From DATFQI01 sp963831105 (GTDB lineage: Bacteria > Actinomycetota > Thermoleophilia > Solirubrobacterales > Solirubrobacteraceae), in contig CAWHOS010000003.1 in the NCBI GenBank assembly GCA_963831105.1, forward strand, positions 62,001-126,000: a stretch of DNA of 64,000 nt, given 5' to 3'. Shown piece by piece: positions 24,536 through 33,355 of the stretch (position 1 is the stretch's first letter; the number at the start of each line of letters is the position of its first letter). The position numbers and the translations under genes were made by a program. The notes under the pieces were generated by a model, which saw only the letters and a list, made by a program, of their open reading frames with translations, did no database searches and had not been told where the DNA came from.

Positions 24536-25666
24536 ATGGCAGCCCCCACGGCCCCGGGGGCGGCGCGGATCGTCGGCTCGCTCGTCGCCGAGATCGAGAC
24601 CGAGCTCGACGGGCTCGTCGCCCGCACGGGGGACCGCATCCGGGACGAGATCCCCGAGTTCCGCCGCGTGCCGGTCGAGGCGCTGGCGCGGGCGATCCGC
24701 GGCAACGTGCAGCGGGCGCTGACCGCGCTGCGCGACCTGCGGCCGCCGACGGACGCCGAGCTCGAGCAGGCGGCCGCGATCGGGCGCGAGCGCGCCGAGC
24801 AGGGGCTGACGGTGGACGCTGTCCTTCACGCGTACCGGATCTCGATCAGCTCGGTGTGGTCGCGCTTCGGCGAGGTCGCGCGCGAGCGCGGCGCCGACGT
24901 CGCCAGCGTGCTCGCGTTCTCCGAGACGCTGTGGCTGTGGGCCGACGCGGTGATGGACATCGTCGCCGCCGCCCACCGGGAGATCGAGCTCGAGCAGGCG
25001 CGTGAGGAGCAGCAGCGCCGCGACGCGTTCGTGCTCGCGCTGCTGACCGGGACGCTCGGCGCCGCCGAGCTGCGCCGCGACAGCGCCACCTACGGGCTCG
25101 ACGCCGACCGCGCCTACGTGCCGTTCCGGGCGCGGGCGAGCCGGCACCGCGTGGCGGGAGCGCTTGCCGGCGAGGGCGGCCTGGTGATCACGCTCGACCG
25201 CGACGTCGCGGGCATCGCCCCGCAGCGGCCCGCCCCCGTGCCCGGCGTCGCCTGCGGGGTCGGGCCGCCGGCGCAATTGGCGGACGTCGCGCCCGCGTTC
25301 GCGCTCGCCAGCCGCGCCCTGCAGACCGCGGTCGCCTTCGGGCAGGAGGGCACCTTCTCGCTCGCGGACCTCTCGATCCGCCCGGCGATCCTCGCCGACG
25401 CGCCGCTCGGCGACGCGTTCGCCGCGCGCTATCTCGAGCCGCTCGACGCGCTCGGGCGCATGGGCGCCGAGCTCGACGCGACGCTGCGTGCGTGGTTCGA
25501 CCAGGAGATGCGGATCGAGGAGACCGCCCGCGTCCTGCATGTGCACCCGAACACCCTGCGTCACCGGCTCCGCCGCTTCGAGGAGGTGACGGGCGCGACG
25601 CTGCGCGATCCCCGCCATCTGGTGGAGCTCTGGTGGGCGCTCGAGCGGCGCCGGCTGGCGGGTTGA
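24536..25666 (+). CDS. PucR/CdaR-family transcriptional regulator
   Basis: The 376-residue protein has an N-terminal RsbR/PucR-type helical input region (about 10-170, including A-V-L-H-A-Y-R-I-S), a central divergent GGDEF-like segment, and a C-terminal PucR helix-turn-helix (E-E-T-A-R-V-L-H-V-H-P-N-T-L-R-H-R-L-R) at about 328-360. These proteins usually activate genes for purine, amino-acid or sugar-acid use in response to a small ligand. The target is unknown. The preceding transporter and the following pyruvate kinase gene are candidates by position only. The -10-like TAGCCT begins with the TAG stop of the preceding gene and ends 7 bases before the ATG. Confidence 0.85.
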   Translation: MAAPTAPGAARIVGSLVAEIETELDGLVARTGDRIRDEIPEFRRVPVEALARAIRGNVQRALTALRDLRPPTDAELEQAAAIGRERAEQGLTVDAVLHAYRISISSVWSRFGEVARERGADVASVLAFSETLWLWADAVMDIVAAAHREIELEQAREEQQRRDAFVLALLTGTLGAAELRRDSATYGLDADRAYVPFRARASRHRVAGALAGEGGLVITLDRDVAGIAPQRPAPVPGVACGVGPPAQLADVAPAFALASRALQTAVAFGQEGTFSLADLSIRPAILADAPLGDAFAARYLEPLDALGRMGAELDATLRAWFDQEMRIEETARVLHVHPNTLRHRLRRFEEVTGATLRDPRHLVELWWALERRRLAG

Positions 25667-25688
25667 CGGGCTTGCCAGTCTTGGAGCC

Positions 25689-27122
25689 GTGATCAACACC
25701 CGCCGCACCAAGATCCTCGCCACTCTCGGCCCGGCCACCGACCCGCCGGAGGTGTTCGATCAGCTCGTCGCGGCCGGTATGGACTGCGCGCGCGTGAACT
25801 GCTCGCACGGCGGCAGCGAGGACCTGCTGCGGCGCGCGCGGATGGTGCGGGACGCGTCCGAGCGCTCTGGCAGGCACCTCGGCCTGCTGTTCGATCTCCA
25901 GGGGCCGAAGCTGCGGCTCTCGGGCTCGACCGAGCAGCGCGATCTGGAGGTCGGCGACACCCTGACCTTCACGGGCAACGGCGACGGCGGCGGGGACCGG
26001 ATCGCGGTCGACTTCGAGGGCTTCGCGCGGCTGTGCACGCCGCAGTCGGAGATCGTGATCGGCGACGGCGTGCCGCGCTTCAGCGTCGCCGGGGTCACCG
26101 ACACGGAGGTCCGCGCGCGCGTCGTCTCGCCCGGGCCGGTGTCGGCGCGCAAGGGCGTCAACGTCACCTTCGCGCGGCCCGAGCTGCCCGCGATCACCGA
26201 GAAGGACCTCGCCGACCTGCAGGTCGCGTGCGACGCCGGCGCGGACTTCGTCGCGCTCTCCTTCGTGCGCTCGGCCGGGGACATCGAGCAGCTGCGCGCG
26301 CACATGCGCGAGATCGGCTGCAAGGCGCGCGTGATCGCCAAGATCGAGAAGGTCGAGGCCTACCACGACCTCGACGAGATCATCGCCGTCTCCGACGGCG
26401 TGATGGTCGCGCGCGGCGACTACGGCGTCGAGGCGGGCGTGGCGCGCGTGCCGCTGATGCAGAAGGACACGATCCTGCGCGCCACCCGGCAGGGCAAGAC
26501 CGTGATCACCGCCACGCAGATGCTCGAGTCGATGATCCAGTCCTCCGAGCCGACCCGCGCGGAGGTCGCCGACGTCGCCAACGCGGTGATCGACGGCACC
26601 TCCGCGGTGATGCTCAGCGCCGAGACGAGCGTCGGGCGCTTCCCCGTCGAGGCCGTGCGGGCGATGTCGACGATCGCCGAGGCCGCCGAGGAGGCGCCGG
26701 AGATCCACGGCCGCGCGCGCGACATCGTGCAGGACACGCCCGCGGCGGCGATCATGCACGCCGCGGTCGAGCTCGCCCACGAGGTCGACGCCGCCGCGAT
26801 CGTCATCCCGACCTCCACGGGCGGGACGCCGCGAGCCTGCGCGAAGTACCGGCCGCGGCGCCCGCTGATCGTGCTCGCCCACCAGCCCGGCGTGGCGGAG
26901 CAGCTCGCGCTCGAGTGGGGCGTCTACGCCACCCGCATGGAGCACGCCGACACCGTCGACGAGCTGATCGACTCCGCGCTGGAGGGCGCCCGCGACTTCG
27001 CCGAGCTGGCCCCGGGGGCCAAGGTCGTGATCACGGCCGGCCGTGCCGGGATCGCGGGCGGGACGAACCTGATCATGATCAGGGAGGTTCCCGAGCCCGG
27101 AGCGCGAACCCCCACCACGTGA
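25689..27122 (+). CDS. pyk: Pyruvate kinase
   Basis: The 477-residue glycolytic enzyme makes pyruvate and ATP from phosphoenolpyruvate and ADP. Conserved elements are T-K-I-L-A-T-L-G-P-A-T at the start, R-V-N-C-S-H-G, D-L-Q-G-P-K-L-R, the catalytic I-A-K-I-E-K-V-E-A, the metal site A-R-G-D-Y-G-V-E (Tyr replaces the usual Leu) and T-A-T-Q-M-L-E-S-M. The C-terminal domain (about 340-470) is complete and ends G-G-T-N-L-I-M-I. GTG start at 25689. The last four bases overlap a small downstream gene (GTGA), so that gene is co-translated. No allosteric site can be judged by eye. Confidence 0.95.
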   Translation: MINTRRTKILATLGPATDPPEVFDQLVAAGMDCARVNCSHGGSEDLLRRARMVRDASERSGRHLGLLFDLQGPKLRLSGSTEQRDLEVGDTLTFTGNGDGGGDRIAVDFEGFARLCTPQSEIVIGDGVPRFSVAGVTDTEVRARVVSPGPVSARKGVNVTFARPELPAITEKDLADLQVACDAGADFVALSFVRSAGDIEQLRAHMREIGCKARVIAKIEKVEAYHDLDEIIAVSDGVMVARGDYGVEAGVARVPLMQKDTILRATRQGKTVITATQMLESMIQSSEPTRAEVADVANAVIDGTSAVMLSAETSVGRFPVEAVRAMSTIAEAAEEAPEIHGRARDIVQDTPAAAIMHAAVELAHEVDAAAIVIPTSTGGTPRACAKYRPRRPLIVLAHQPGVAEQLALEWGVYATRMEHADTVDELIDSALEGARDFAELAPGAKVVITAGRAGIAGGTNLIMIREVPEPGARTPTT

Positions 27123-27334
27123 GACTGCTCGTATTCGATGACCCACAGCTCAGGGACCGCCAGGAGTGGCTGGTCGACGACGCCGACGTGCACGACGCCA
27201 TGCGCTCCCTGGCCCGCCAGGCCTACCGGCGCAACAAGCGCGCCCTGCCCGACGACGCCGGCCTGCCCGACCTCTTGAAGGCGCACGGCACCGTGGACGC
27301 GGTGCCCTACGTACCGCCGTCCCGCGCGGCCTGA
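27119..27334 (+). CDS. Small conserved-looking protein coupled to pyk
   Basis: The 71-residue acidic-to-basic protein (V-R-L-L-V-F-D-D-P-Q-L-R-D-R-Q-E-W-L, then R-S-L-A-R-Q-A-Y-R-R-N-K-R) starts at GTG within the pyk stop (GTGA overlap). No transmembrane segment and no recognised family. The overlap and normal codon use support expression. It ends 1 base before the stop of the convergent UPF0502 gene. The function is unknown. Confidence 0.55.
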   Translation: MRLLVFDDPQLRDRQEWLVDDADVHDAMRSLARQAYRRNKRALPDDAGLPDLLKAHGTVDAVPYVPPSRAA

Positions 27335-27335
27335 C

Positions 27336-28014
27336 TCACTCCTCGCCGAGAGCGGCGCGCAGCTCGGCGACCTGCTTCGCGAGCGCGGCGAGGTCCGCCT
27401 CGAGCCGGTCCACGCGCTCGGCCAGCGGGTCCTCGTCGATCGCGGGAGCGTGGCTCGGCGGCTGCGCGGGCTGCGACGGTGGTGTCCACGTCGCAGCTCG
27501 CGCAGGCGCCGAGTCGCGCGGGTCCTCGTCCTCGAGGTCGCTCGAGAGCAGGTGCGCGTAGCGCTGCTCCTTCTGGCCCGGGCGGCGCGGCTGCAGCTCG
27601 GCGAACTCCGCGCTCGGCGAGCCGGCCGAGCACCGATTGCAGCTCCGCGGTGTCGGCGAACGGCTGCATGCGCTCCACCCGCGTGCGCAGCTCGCCGAGC
27701 GTCTGCGGCCCGCGCAGCATCAGCACCGCGAGCACGGCCTGCTCGTCGCGGGCGAGGCCGGGCTTCTCGTCGAGCAGGTGGCGGTACTTGGGCGCGCGGG
27801 CGCCTGACGCGAGCCGGGTCCAGCCGCGCCGGCCGAGCCGGTGCAGCGCGTCGCGCAGCGTGTCGTCGTCGTAGGAGACGACCGGGTCGCGGTTGGTCGA
27901 CTGGTTGCAGGCGGTGCGCAGCCCGTTGAGGCTGAGCGGATACACGTCCGGCGTGGTGCGCTGCTTCTCGATCAGGCAGCCCAGCACGCGCACTTCGGCG
28001 GCGTCGAGGTCCAC
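27336..28014 (-). CDS. UPF0502 (YceH/DUF480) family protein, one frameshift
   Basis: The protein restores to about 225 residues. The N-terminus M-D-L-D-A-A-E-V-R-V-L-G-C-L-I-E-K-Q-R-T-T-P-D-V-Y-P is diagnostic of this family, which has two winged-helix-like repeats (the second begins L-A-R-D-E-Q-A-V-L-A-V-L). Near 27608 one extra base breaks the frame. Removing it gives L-A-E-R-E-F-A-E-L-Q-P and then a Pro/Ala-rich linker and a C-terminal coiled coil (R-V-D-R-L-E-A-D-L-A-A-L-A-K-Q-V) that ends at TGA 27336-27338, all typical of the family. Cytoplasmic; possibly DNA-binding; the role is unknown. Confidence 0.8.
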
Positions 28015-28076
28015 GGCGCGTGAAGGTTACGTGGCCGAGACTTGATCCGTCCCGTCGGCGGGGGGAGGATCGGCGC

Positions 28077-28856
28077 ATGCCCGAGCGCACCTCATATGAG
28101 CCCGGCACGCCCAGCTGGGTCGACCTCGGCACGTCCGATCCCGATGCCTCGCGCGCGTTCTACGGCGAGCTTTTCGGGTGGACGGCCGAAGAGCCCGGTC
28201 CCGTCGAGGAGACCGGTGGTTACGCGATGTTCCGCAAGGACGGGAAGCTGGTGGCGGGGGTCGGCCCGCTGCAGGACGACAGCCAGCCGGTCGTCTGGTC
28301 GACGTACGTCTCGACGGACGACCTCGACGGCGTCACGCAGCGAGCGCGCGACGCCGGAGCGACGGTGATGGTGGAGCCCATGCAGGTCATGGACGCCGGC
28401 CGGATGGCGTTCTTCATGCACGACGCGATGGGCGTGATCGGCGCCTGGGAGCCGGGGCGTCACACCGGCGCGGAGCTCGTCAACGAGCACGGCAGCCTGT
28501 CCTGGAACGAGCTGCACACGCGCGACATGGGCGCGGCGAAGGCGTTCGGCGAGGCGGTGTTCGGCTGGAAGGCCGCCGACTGGGACATGGGCGGCGGTGG
28601 CTCGCCCTACGTGATCTTCAACCTCGGCGAGAACGGCATCGCCGGCGCCACCGACATGCTGCCCGACGGGGTCCCGCCCCACTGGTTGACGATCTTCGCG
28701 GTCGACGACGCCGACGCCGCGGTGGCGAGGGTGCGCGAGCTGGGCGGCGGCGTGGTGATGGAGCCGATGGACGCCGAAGGCGTCGGGCGCTTCGCGGTCG
28801 TGACGGATCCGCAGGGCGCGACGTTCGGCGTGATCAAGAACGCACCGCAACCGTGA
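28077..28856 (+). CDS. Two-domain VOC family protein
   Basis: The 259-residue protein carries two tandem glyoxalase/bleomycin-resistance modules. The first starts P-S-W-V-D-L-G-T-S-D-P-D-A-S-R-A-F-Y and the second W-N-E-L-H-T-R-D-M-G-A-A-K-A-F, an architecture shared with CFP32-like hydroxylase-annotated proteins of actinobacteria. Each half ends in a V-x-x-D/H-x-x-G-A-x-F/I-x-x-x strand. The substrate is unknown. A GGGGGGAGGAT tract about 9 bases upstream of the ATG is the probable ribosome-binding site. The 3' end overlaps the convergent mannosidase gene by 23 bases. Confidence 0.8.
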   Translation: MPERTSYEPGTPSWVDLGTSDPDASRAFYGELFGWTAEEPGPVEETGGYAMFRKDGKLVAGVGPLQDDSQPVVWSTYVSTDDLDGVTQRARDAGATVMVEPMQVMDAGRMAFFMHDAMGVIGAWEPGRHTGAELVNEHGSLSWNELHTRDMGAAKAFGEAVFGWKAADWDMGGGGSPYVIFNLGENGIAGATDMLPDGVPPHWLTIFAVDDADAAVARVRELGGGVVMEPMDAEGVGRFAVVTDPQGATFGVIKNAPQP

Positions 28857-31847
28857 CGATCTGCCATGGGCGATAGGCGATCTCGATCGCGCCGTCGCGG
28901 AGAGGCAGCTCGTCGCCCTCGCCCTCGAGCAGGTCGGTCAGGCACGCACGCGAGAACGGCACGCCGAGGCGAACGCGCGCCGTTCCACGGCCGCCGTGGG
29001 CCTCGTAGAGGCGCAGGATCAGGCTGTCGGAGTCCTCCGCGCGCTTGATCGTGTCGAGCACGAGCGCCGGGTCGTCGACGCTCGCGAACGACGCCCGTCC
29101 CCGCGGCATGCAGCAGCGGCTCGGCGAACGCCCGGGCCTGCCCGACCACGCCCGCCTCCTGCCAGCTCCCTCGGTGCGGCAGGATCGCGTAGCGGATCTC
29201 GTGCTCGCCCTGGTCGGCCTCGGGGTCCGGGTCCGTGGGAGCGCGCAGCAGCGAGAGCCGCAGGGTCGAGCCGTGGCAGGACATCCCGTGCGTGTCCGGC
29301 GTGAGCAGCGCGACGCCGAAGCCGTGCTCGGAGAGGTCGCCGAAGCGGTGCGCGGGCACCTCGAACTGGGCTGCGTCGGCCTGGGTGTTGGCGTGGGTCG
29401 GGCGCTCGGCGACGCCGAACTGCATCTCGTAGGTGGCGCGCGGGCTGCGCACGGCGAGCGGGAACGCGGCCTGCAGGAGCGCGTGGCGCTCGCGCCAGTC
29501 GATCCGGGCGCGGAACTCGAGCCGGCGCGAGCCCGCGTCGAGCCGCACGGTCTGGTGCAGCGTGCTGCGCTCGCCGATCCGGTGCTCGAAGGCGAGCTCC
29601 ACGCGCTCCGGGCTCTCGTGGGCGACGCGGTGCGCGTGGGCGCCGGGCAGGGCGCGGCGGGTGTCGTCCGTGTAGGGCTCGATCTCCCACGCGTCGTAGG
29701 CGACGGGGCGGTCGTCGGAGAGCTCGAACACGTTGGCCGGGCCGTCCAGCACCTCGCGGCCGTCGTGCTCGAGCGAGGTCAGCCGGCCCTGCTCGTCGAA
29801 GGTCGCGGCCAAGTGGCCGTTGGCGAGCGTGAGGCCGTCGCGGCGCACCGGGTCGGCGAGCTCCGCGGGCTGCGCGAACCCGTACGAGGGCGCGCGCACG
29901 GGGTGCAGCTTCCCGTCGTGCTCGACGATCTCCTCGCGCGCGAACGGCGTCAGGTTCAGCGCCGCGGGCGTGCCGTCGCCCGGTGCCGCGGGCTCACCTC
30001 CCAACGCGGCGATCGCGGCGTCGCGCAGCTCGGTCGCCCGCGCGGCGACCTGGGCGAGGTCGCGCTCGGCGTCCTCGTAGACCTCGCGGATCGAGCTGCC
30101 CGGGATGATGTCGTGGAACTGGTTGAGCAGCAGCGTCTGCCACAGCGCGCGCAGCTCCTCCGCCGGGTACTCCGCCCGGCCGAGCCGGTGCGCGAGCGCC
30201 GCCGCGGCCTCCGCCTCCCCCAGCAGCCGCTCGCCGGCGCGGTTGCCGCGCTTCGTGCGCGCCTGGCTCGTGTAGGTGCCGCGGTGGTACTCGAAGTACA
30301 GCTCGCCCTGGATCGGCCGCGGGTGGCCGAGGTCCTCCTCCAGGCGGTCGAAGAACTCGGTCGTGGGCGCGAGCTGCACGCGCGGGACGCCCTGCAGGTC
30401 GCCGGCGCGGCGCGCCATCTCGAGCATCTCCGCGGTCGGCCCGCCGCCGCCGTCGCCGTGGCCGAAGACGAGCAGGCTCCCGGCGGTGCGGTCGTGGTCC
30501 TTGAAGCGGGCGGCGCTCGCGCGCAGCTCGGCGATCGAGACGATCGCGTTGTAGGTGTCGGCCGGCGGCATGTGCACGAGCACCTCCGAGCCGTCGATCC
30601 CCGCCCACAGGAACGAGTGGTGCGGCGGCTCGGTGAACTGGTTCCAGGACAGCTTCTGGGTGAGGAAGCGGTCGATGCCCGCGCCGCGCAGGATCTGCGG
30701 GATCTGGCCGTTGTAGCCGAACGTGTCCGGCGTCCAGAACTCGCGGCAGCGCGCGCCGAAGCGCTCCTGCAGGTCGCGCTGCCCGTAGACGACCTGGCGC
30801 ACGAGCGACTCGCCGCGAGGGCAGGTTGAGGTCGGGCTCCACCCATGAGCCGCCGACGACCTCCCAGCGGCCTTCGCGCACGCGCTCGCGCATCCGCTCG
30901 TAGAGACCCGGCGCATCCTGCTCGAACCACGCGTACTGCTGCGCCTGCGAGGCCGCGAAGCGGTGCTCGGGGTAGCGGTCCATCAGCGCGAGCTGGCTCG
31001 CCCACGAGCGCACGACCTTGCGCCGCGTCTCGGCCAGCGGCCACAGCCAGGCGGTGTCGATGTGCGCGTGGCCGATCGCCGTGATCTCGTGCGCGCTGCC
31101 GGCGTTGCGGTGCGCGAGCAGGTCGCCGAGGATCGCGCGCGCCTCGGGCCAGCTGCCGCGGTCGGCGGCGGCGAACGTGCGGGCGAAGCGGTCGAGCTCG
31201 GCGAGCAGCCGGCCCTCCCAGGAGGGATCGAGGCCCGGCTCCTCGACGAGCTGGCGCAGCGCCTCGAAGTCCCACGCCATCTCCCACGCCTCGGGGTCGA
31301 GCAGCGCGAGGCCGGCGCGGTTCAGGCGCGCCGGCGCGCGCGGCGCGCGCAGCGAGCGGTCGTCGGTCGGCTCCTGCCACGTGCGGCCGGTCCGGTCGCG
31401 GCGGCGCGGGAACGGGTCGGGCAGTCCCATCAGGTCGTTGCAGGCCATCTCCAGCTCGAGCTCCACGCGGCCGGCCGGCGTGCCGAGCGGGGCGGTGACG
31501 CGCTCGTAGCCGCCGCCCCTGACGAGCCCCTGCACGGGCGCGCCGTCGCGGTAGAGCAGCGCCTCGCAGCCGCTGTCCCAGAGCAGCTCGACCGGCCGCC
31601 CGGCCCAGTGCTCGGGGACCGTGGCGGCGAGCCGGAACCAGTACGTCGCCCACTGCGGGCCGAACGTCTCGCCGATCTCCGCCGGCCGGTACTCGAGCGC
31701 CTGCGCCTCCGCGTGGGAGATGCGCCCGGTCCGCTCGCTCACGAGCAGCTCGTCGGGGGCGACCGCCTCCGGATGGATCAGCGAGCGCAGGCGGCTCGCG
31801 GTCTGCGCGATGCGGGCGCGGGTCTGAGCGGGGCGGCGGTTGACCAT
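28834..31847 (-). CDS. GH38 alpha-mannosidase (two frameshifts)
   Basis: The enzyme restores to about 1,003 residues, normal for GH38. The zinc-binding H-A-H-I-D-T-A-W-L-W-P and the nucleophile region T-P-D-T-F-G-Y-N-G-Q-I-P-Q-I-L are intact, as is the later F-H-D-I-I-P-G-S-S. The frame changes near 30818 (after ...E-P-D-L-N-L-P) and near 29095 (after ...F-A-E-P-L-L-H-A), each consistent with one extra base on this strand. The C-terminal beta domain follows in the third frame, ending W-Q-I-V-T-V-A-V-R-S. It hydrolyses alpha-linked mannose, probably in the cytoplasm since no signal peptide is seen. TAGGCT lies 8 bases before the ATG. Confidence 0.88.
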
Positions 31848-31942
31848 CGCGCCGCAGCCTATGCCGCCGCACTCCCGGCGCGGAGCGCGCCCGGCGAGGG
31901 CCCGCCCGCCTACGCGGCGGAGCTCGCGGGTAGGCCTCCGCC

Positions 31943-32149
31943 ATGCCCAAGACTCACGAGCAGATCGGTCACGCCGGGCTCACCGGCTGGCGCCAGACCC
32001 TCGCCGACAAGGTGGCGCCGCCCGCCGCCAAGCGCGGGCCCGTCACCGAGGACCAGGTCCAGGCGGTGATCGGCGCGACGTTCTACGTGCTCTCGCTCTG
32101 GTACGTCGCCTCGACGACCGCGAAGATCGTCAAGCAGCTGCGGAGCTAG
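31943..32149 (+). CDS. Small membrane protein of unknown function
   Basis: The 68-residue protein has an amphipathic N-terminus (H-A-G-L-T-G-W-R-Q-T-L-A-D-K-V) and one transmembrane helix at about 41-58 (AVIGATFYVLSLWYVAST), ending in a basic tail. TAGGCC lies 6 bases upstream of the ATG, matching the leaderless pattern of the window and supporting the start. The last 20 bases overlap the end of the convergent HhH-GPD gene. No family is recognised. Confidence 0.6.
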   Translation: MPKTHEQIGHAGLTGWRQTLADKVAPPAAKRGPVTEDQVQAVIGATFYVLSLWYVASTTAKIVKQLRS

Positions 32150-32689
32150 CCTTCGCCGCGCGCGTGCGGCCTTCGCCGCGCGCTTGCCCGCCTGGTACTC
32201 CGCGAGCGCCTGCGGCGAGTCGACGTCGCCGAGCGTCGGGTGGTCCGGGATCAGCGGCTCCGCCAGCTCCACGCCGTAGCGGCGCGCCAGCACGGCCGCC
32301 GTCGAGTCGACCTTCATCCGCCCGAAGCCGGGCAGCGCCTCGAGGTTGGCGCGCAGCTCCTCCGGCGTGCTCGCGTCCGTCCACACGCGCGCGGCGTCGC
32401 CGTCGTAGCGCTCGGCGACGTGCGCGACGAGGTCGTGCACGCGCTTGGCCATCGAGCCGGGGAAGCGGTGCACGGCGGGCCGCTCGCGGAACACGGGCTC
32501 CAGGTCGGTCGCCGCAAGCCGCCCGGCGTCGAGCGTGCCGACGCGCTCCTTGATCGCCAGCGGGCCCGAGAACGCCTTCTGCACGGTCACCTGCTGGTCC
32601 AGCGCGAAGCCGATCAGCAGCGCGAGCGGGTCGCGCGCGATCAGCTCGTTGGCCTCGTCGGAGTCGGTGAAGTGGAGGCGGTCAGGCAT
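32130..32689 (-). CDS. HhH-GPD-type base-excision DNA repair protein
   Basis: About 187 residues. The protein begins M-P-D-R-L-H-F-T-D-S-D-E-A-N-E-L and has the helix-hairpin-helix L-P-G-F-G-R-M-K-V-D-S-T-A (about 130-142), as in the short actinobacterial 'HhH-GPD-type base excision DNA repair protein' family. It presumably removes damaged bases. The C-terminus is uncertain. The uninterrupted frame runs on to 31910 and would overlap the whole small membrane gene. A one- or two-base shift at about 32165, in a CG-repeat tract, instead gives a Lys/Ala tail ending at TGA 32130, as relatives usually do; I prefer the latter. TAGGAT lies 7 bases upstream of the ATG. Confidence 0.75.
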
Positions 32690-32696
32690 GCCCCCG

Positions 32697-32723
32697 ATCC
32701 TAAAGGGCCTGTCCCTTTATCTT
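32697..32723. promoter_or_regulatory. Palindromic promoter-like element, copy 2
   Basis: TAAAGGG-CCTGT-CCCTTTA (32701-32719) is a perfect 7-base stem with a CCTGT loop, filling the 41-base gap between two divergent starts. TAGGAT on the minus strand (32697-32702) is 7 bases from the HhH-GPD ATG and TATCTT on the plus strand (32718-32723) is 7 bases from the DUF1707 GTG. The palindrome ends therefore overlap both presumed -10 hexamers. The same stem-loop with similar flanks occurs at 1561-1586. Confidence 0.6.
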
Positions 32724-32730
32724 GGGTGGG

Positions 32731-33352
32731 GTGGGAGATCTGCCGGACATCCGCGCCACCGACGCCGACCGCGAGCGCACTGTGACGGTGCTGCGCACCT
32801 CGGTCGCCAACGGGCAGCTGACCGTCGACGAGCTCGACGAGCGCGTCGAGGCCGCCTACGCCGCCAGGACACGCGGCGAGCTGGAGCGGCTCGTCGAGGA
32901 CCTCGGCGACAGCCGCGCGCGGCCCTCGGACCTGCCCGTGCGCCCGGGCGAGGGCGGCACCCGCTGGGTCGTCTCGGTGATGGGCGGCAGCGACCGCAAG
33001 GGCCACTGGCGCGTCGGGCGCTCCGTCACGGTGCTCAACCTCATGGGCGGCAGCAACCTCGACCTCAACGACGCGGAGCTCGCCGCCGACGTGGTCGAGA
33101 TGCGCGTCTTCTCCCTGATGGGCGGCTCGGACATCCGGGTGCCCGAGGGCCTCGAACGTCGAGGTCTCCGAGTTCGCCTTCATGGGCGGCAACGACATCA
33201 GCCGGGGCAACGCCAGGCCGGACGACGGCGGCCCGCTGCTGCGGGTGAAGATGATCTCGATCATGGGCGGCTCGAGCCTCCGGCGCGGGCGCAGGAAGTC
33301 ACGCGCCGAGCGCAGGCTCGAGCGCGACCAGCGGCGGCATCTCGGGCACTGA
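32731..33352 (+). CDS. DUF1707 (SHOCT-like) cell-wall-response protein, one frameshift
   Basis: The protein restores to about 206 residues. The N-terminal DUF1707 domain is clear (D-I-R-A-T-D-A-D-R-E-R, then L-D-E-R-V-E-A-A-Y-A-A-R-T). The C-terminal half is a beta-solenoid with five spaced M-G-G-S/N motifs (V-M-G-G-S-D, L-M-G-G-S-N, L-M-G-G-S-D, F-M-G-G-N-D, I-M-G-G-S-S), related to the C-terminal domain of LiaF-like cell-envelope stress proteins. One extra base at about 33154 breaks the frame. Removing it joins V-P-E-G-L to N-V-E-V-S-E-F. No transmembrane helix is seen. GTG at 32731, with TATCTT 7 bases upstream. Cytoplasmic; regulatory role inferred. Confidence 0.8.
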
Positions 33353-33355
33353 GAC

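Noticed and set aside
32697..32723. Rho-independent terminator
   Set aside because: The hairpin lies between two divergent start codons, where no transcript ends, and overlaps the presumed -10 hexamers.
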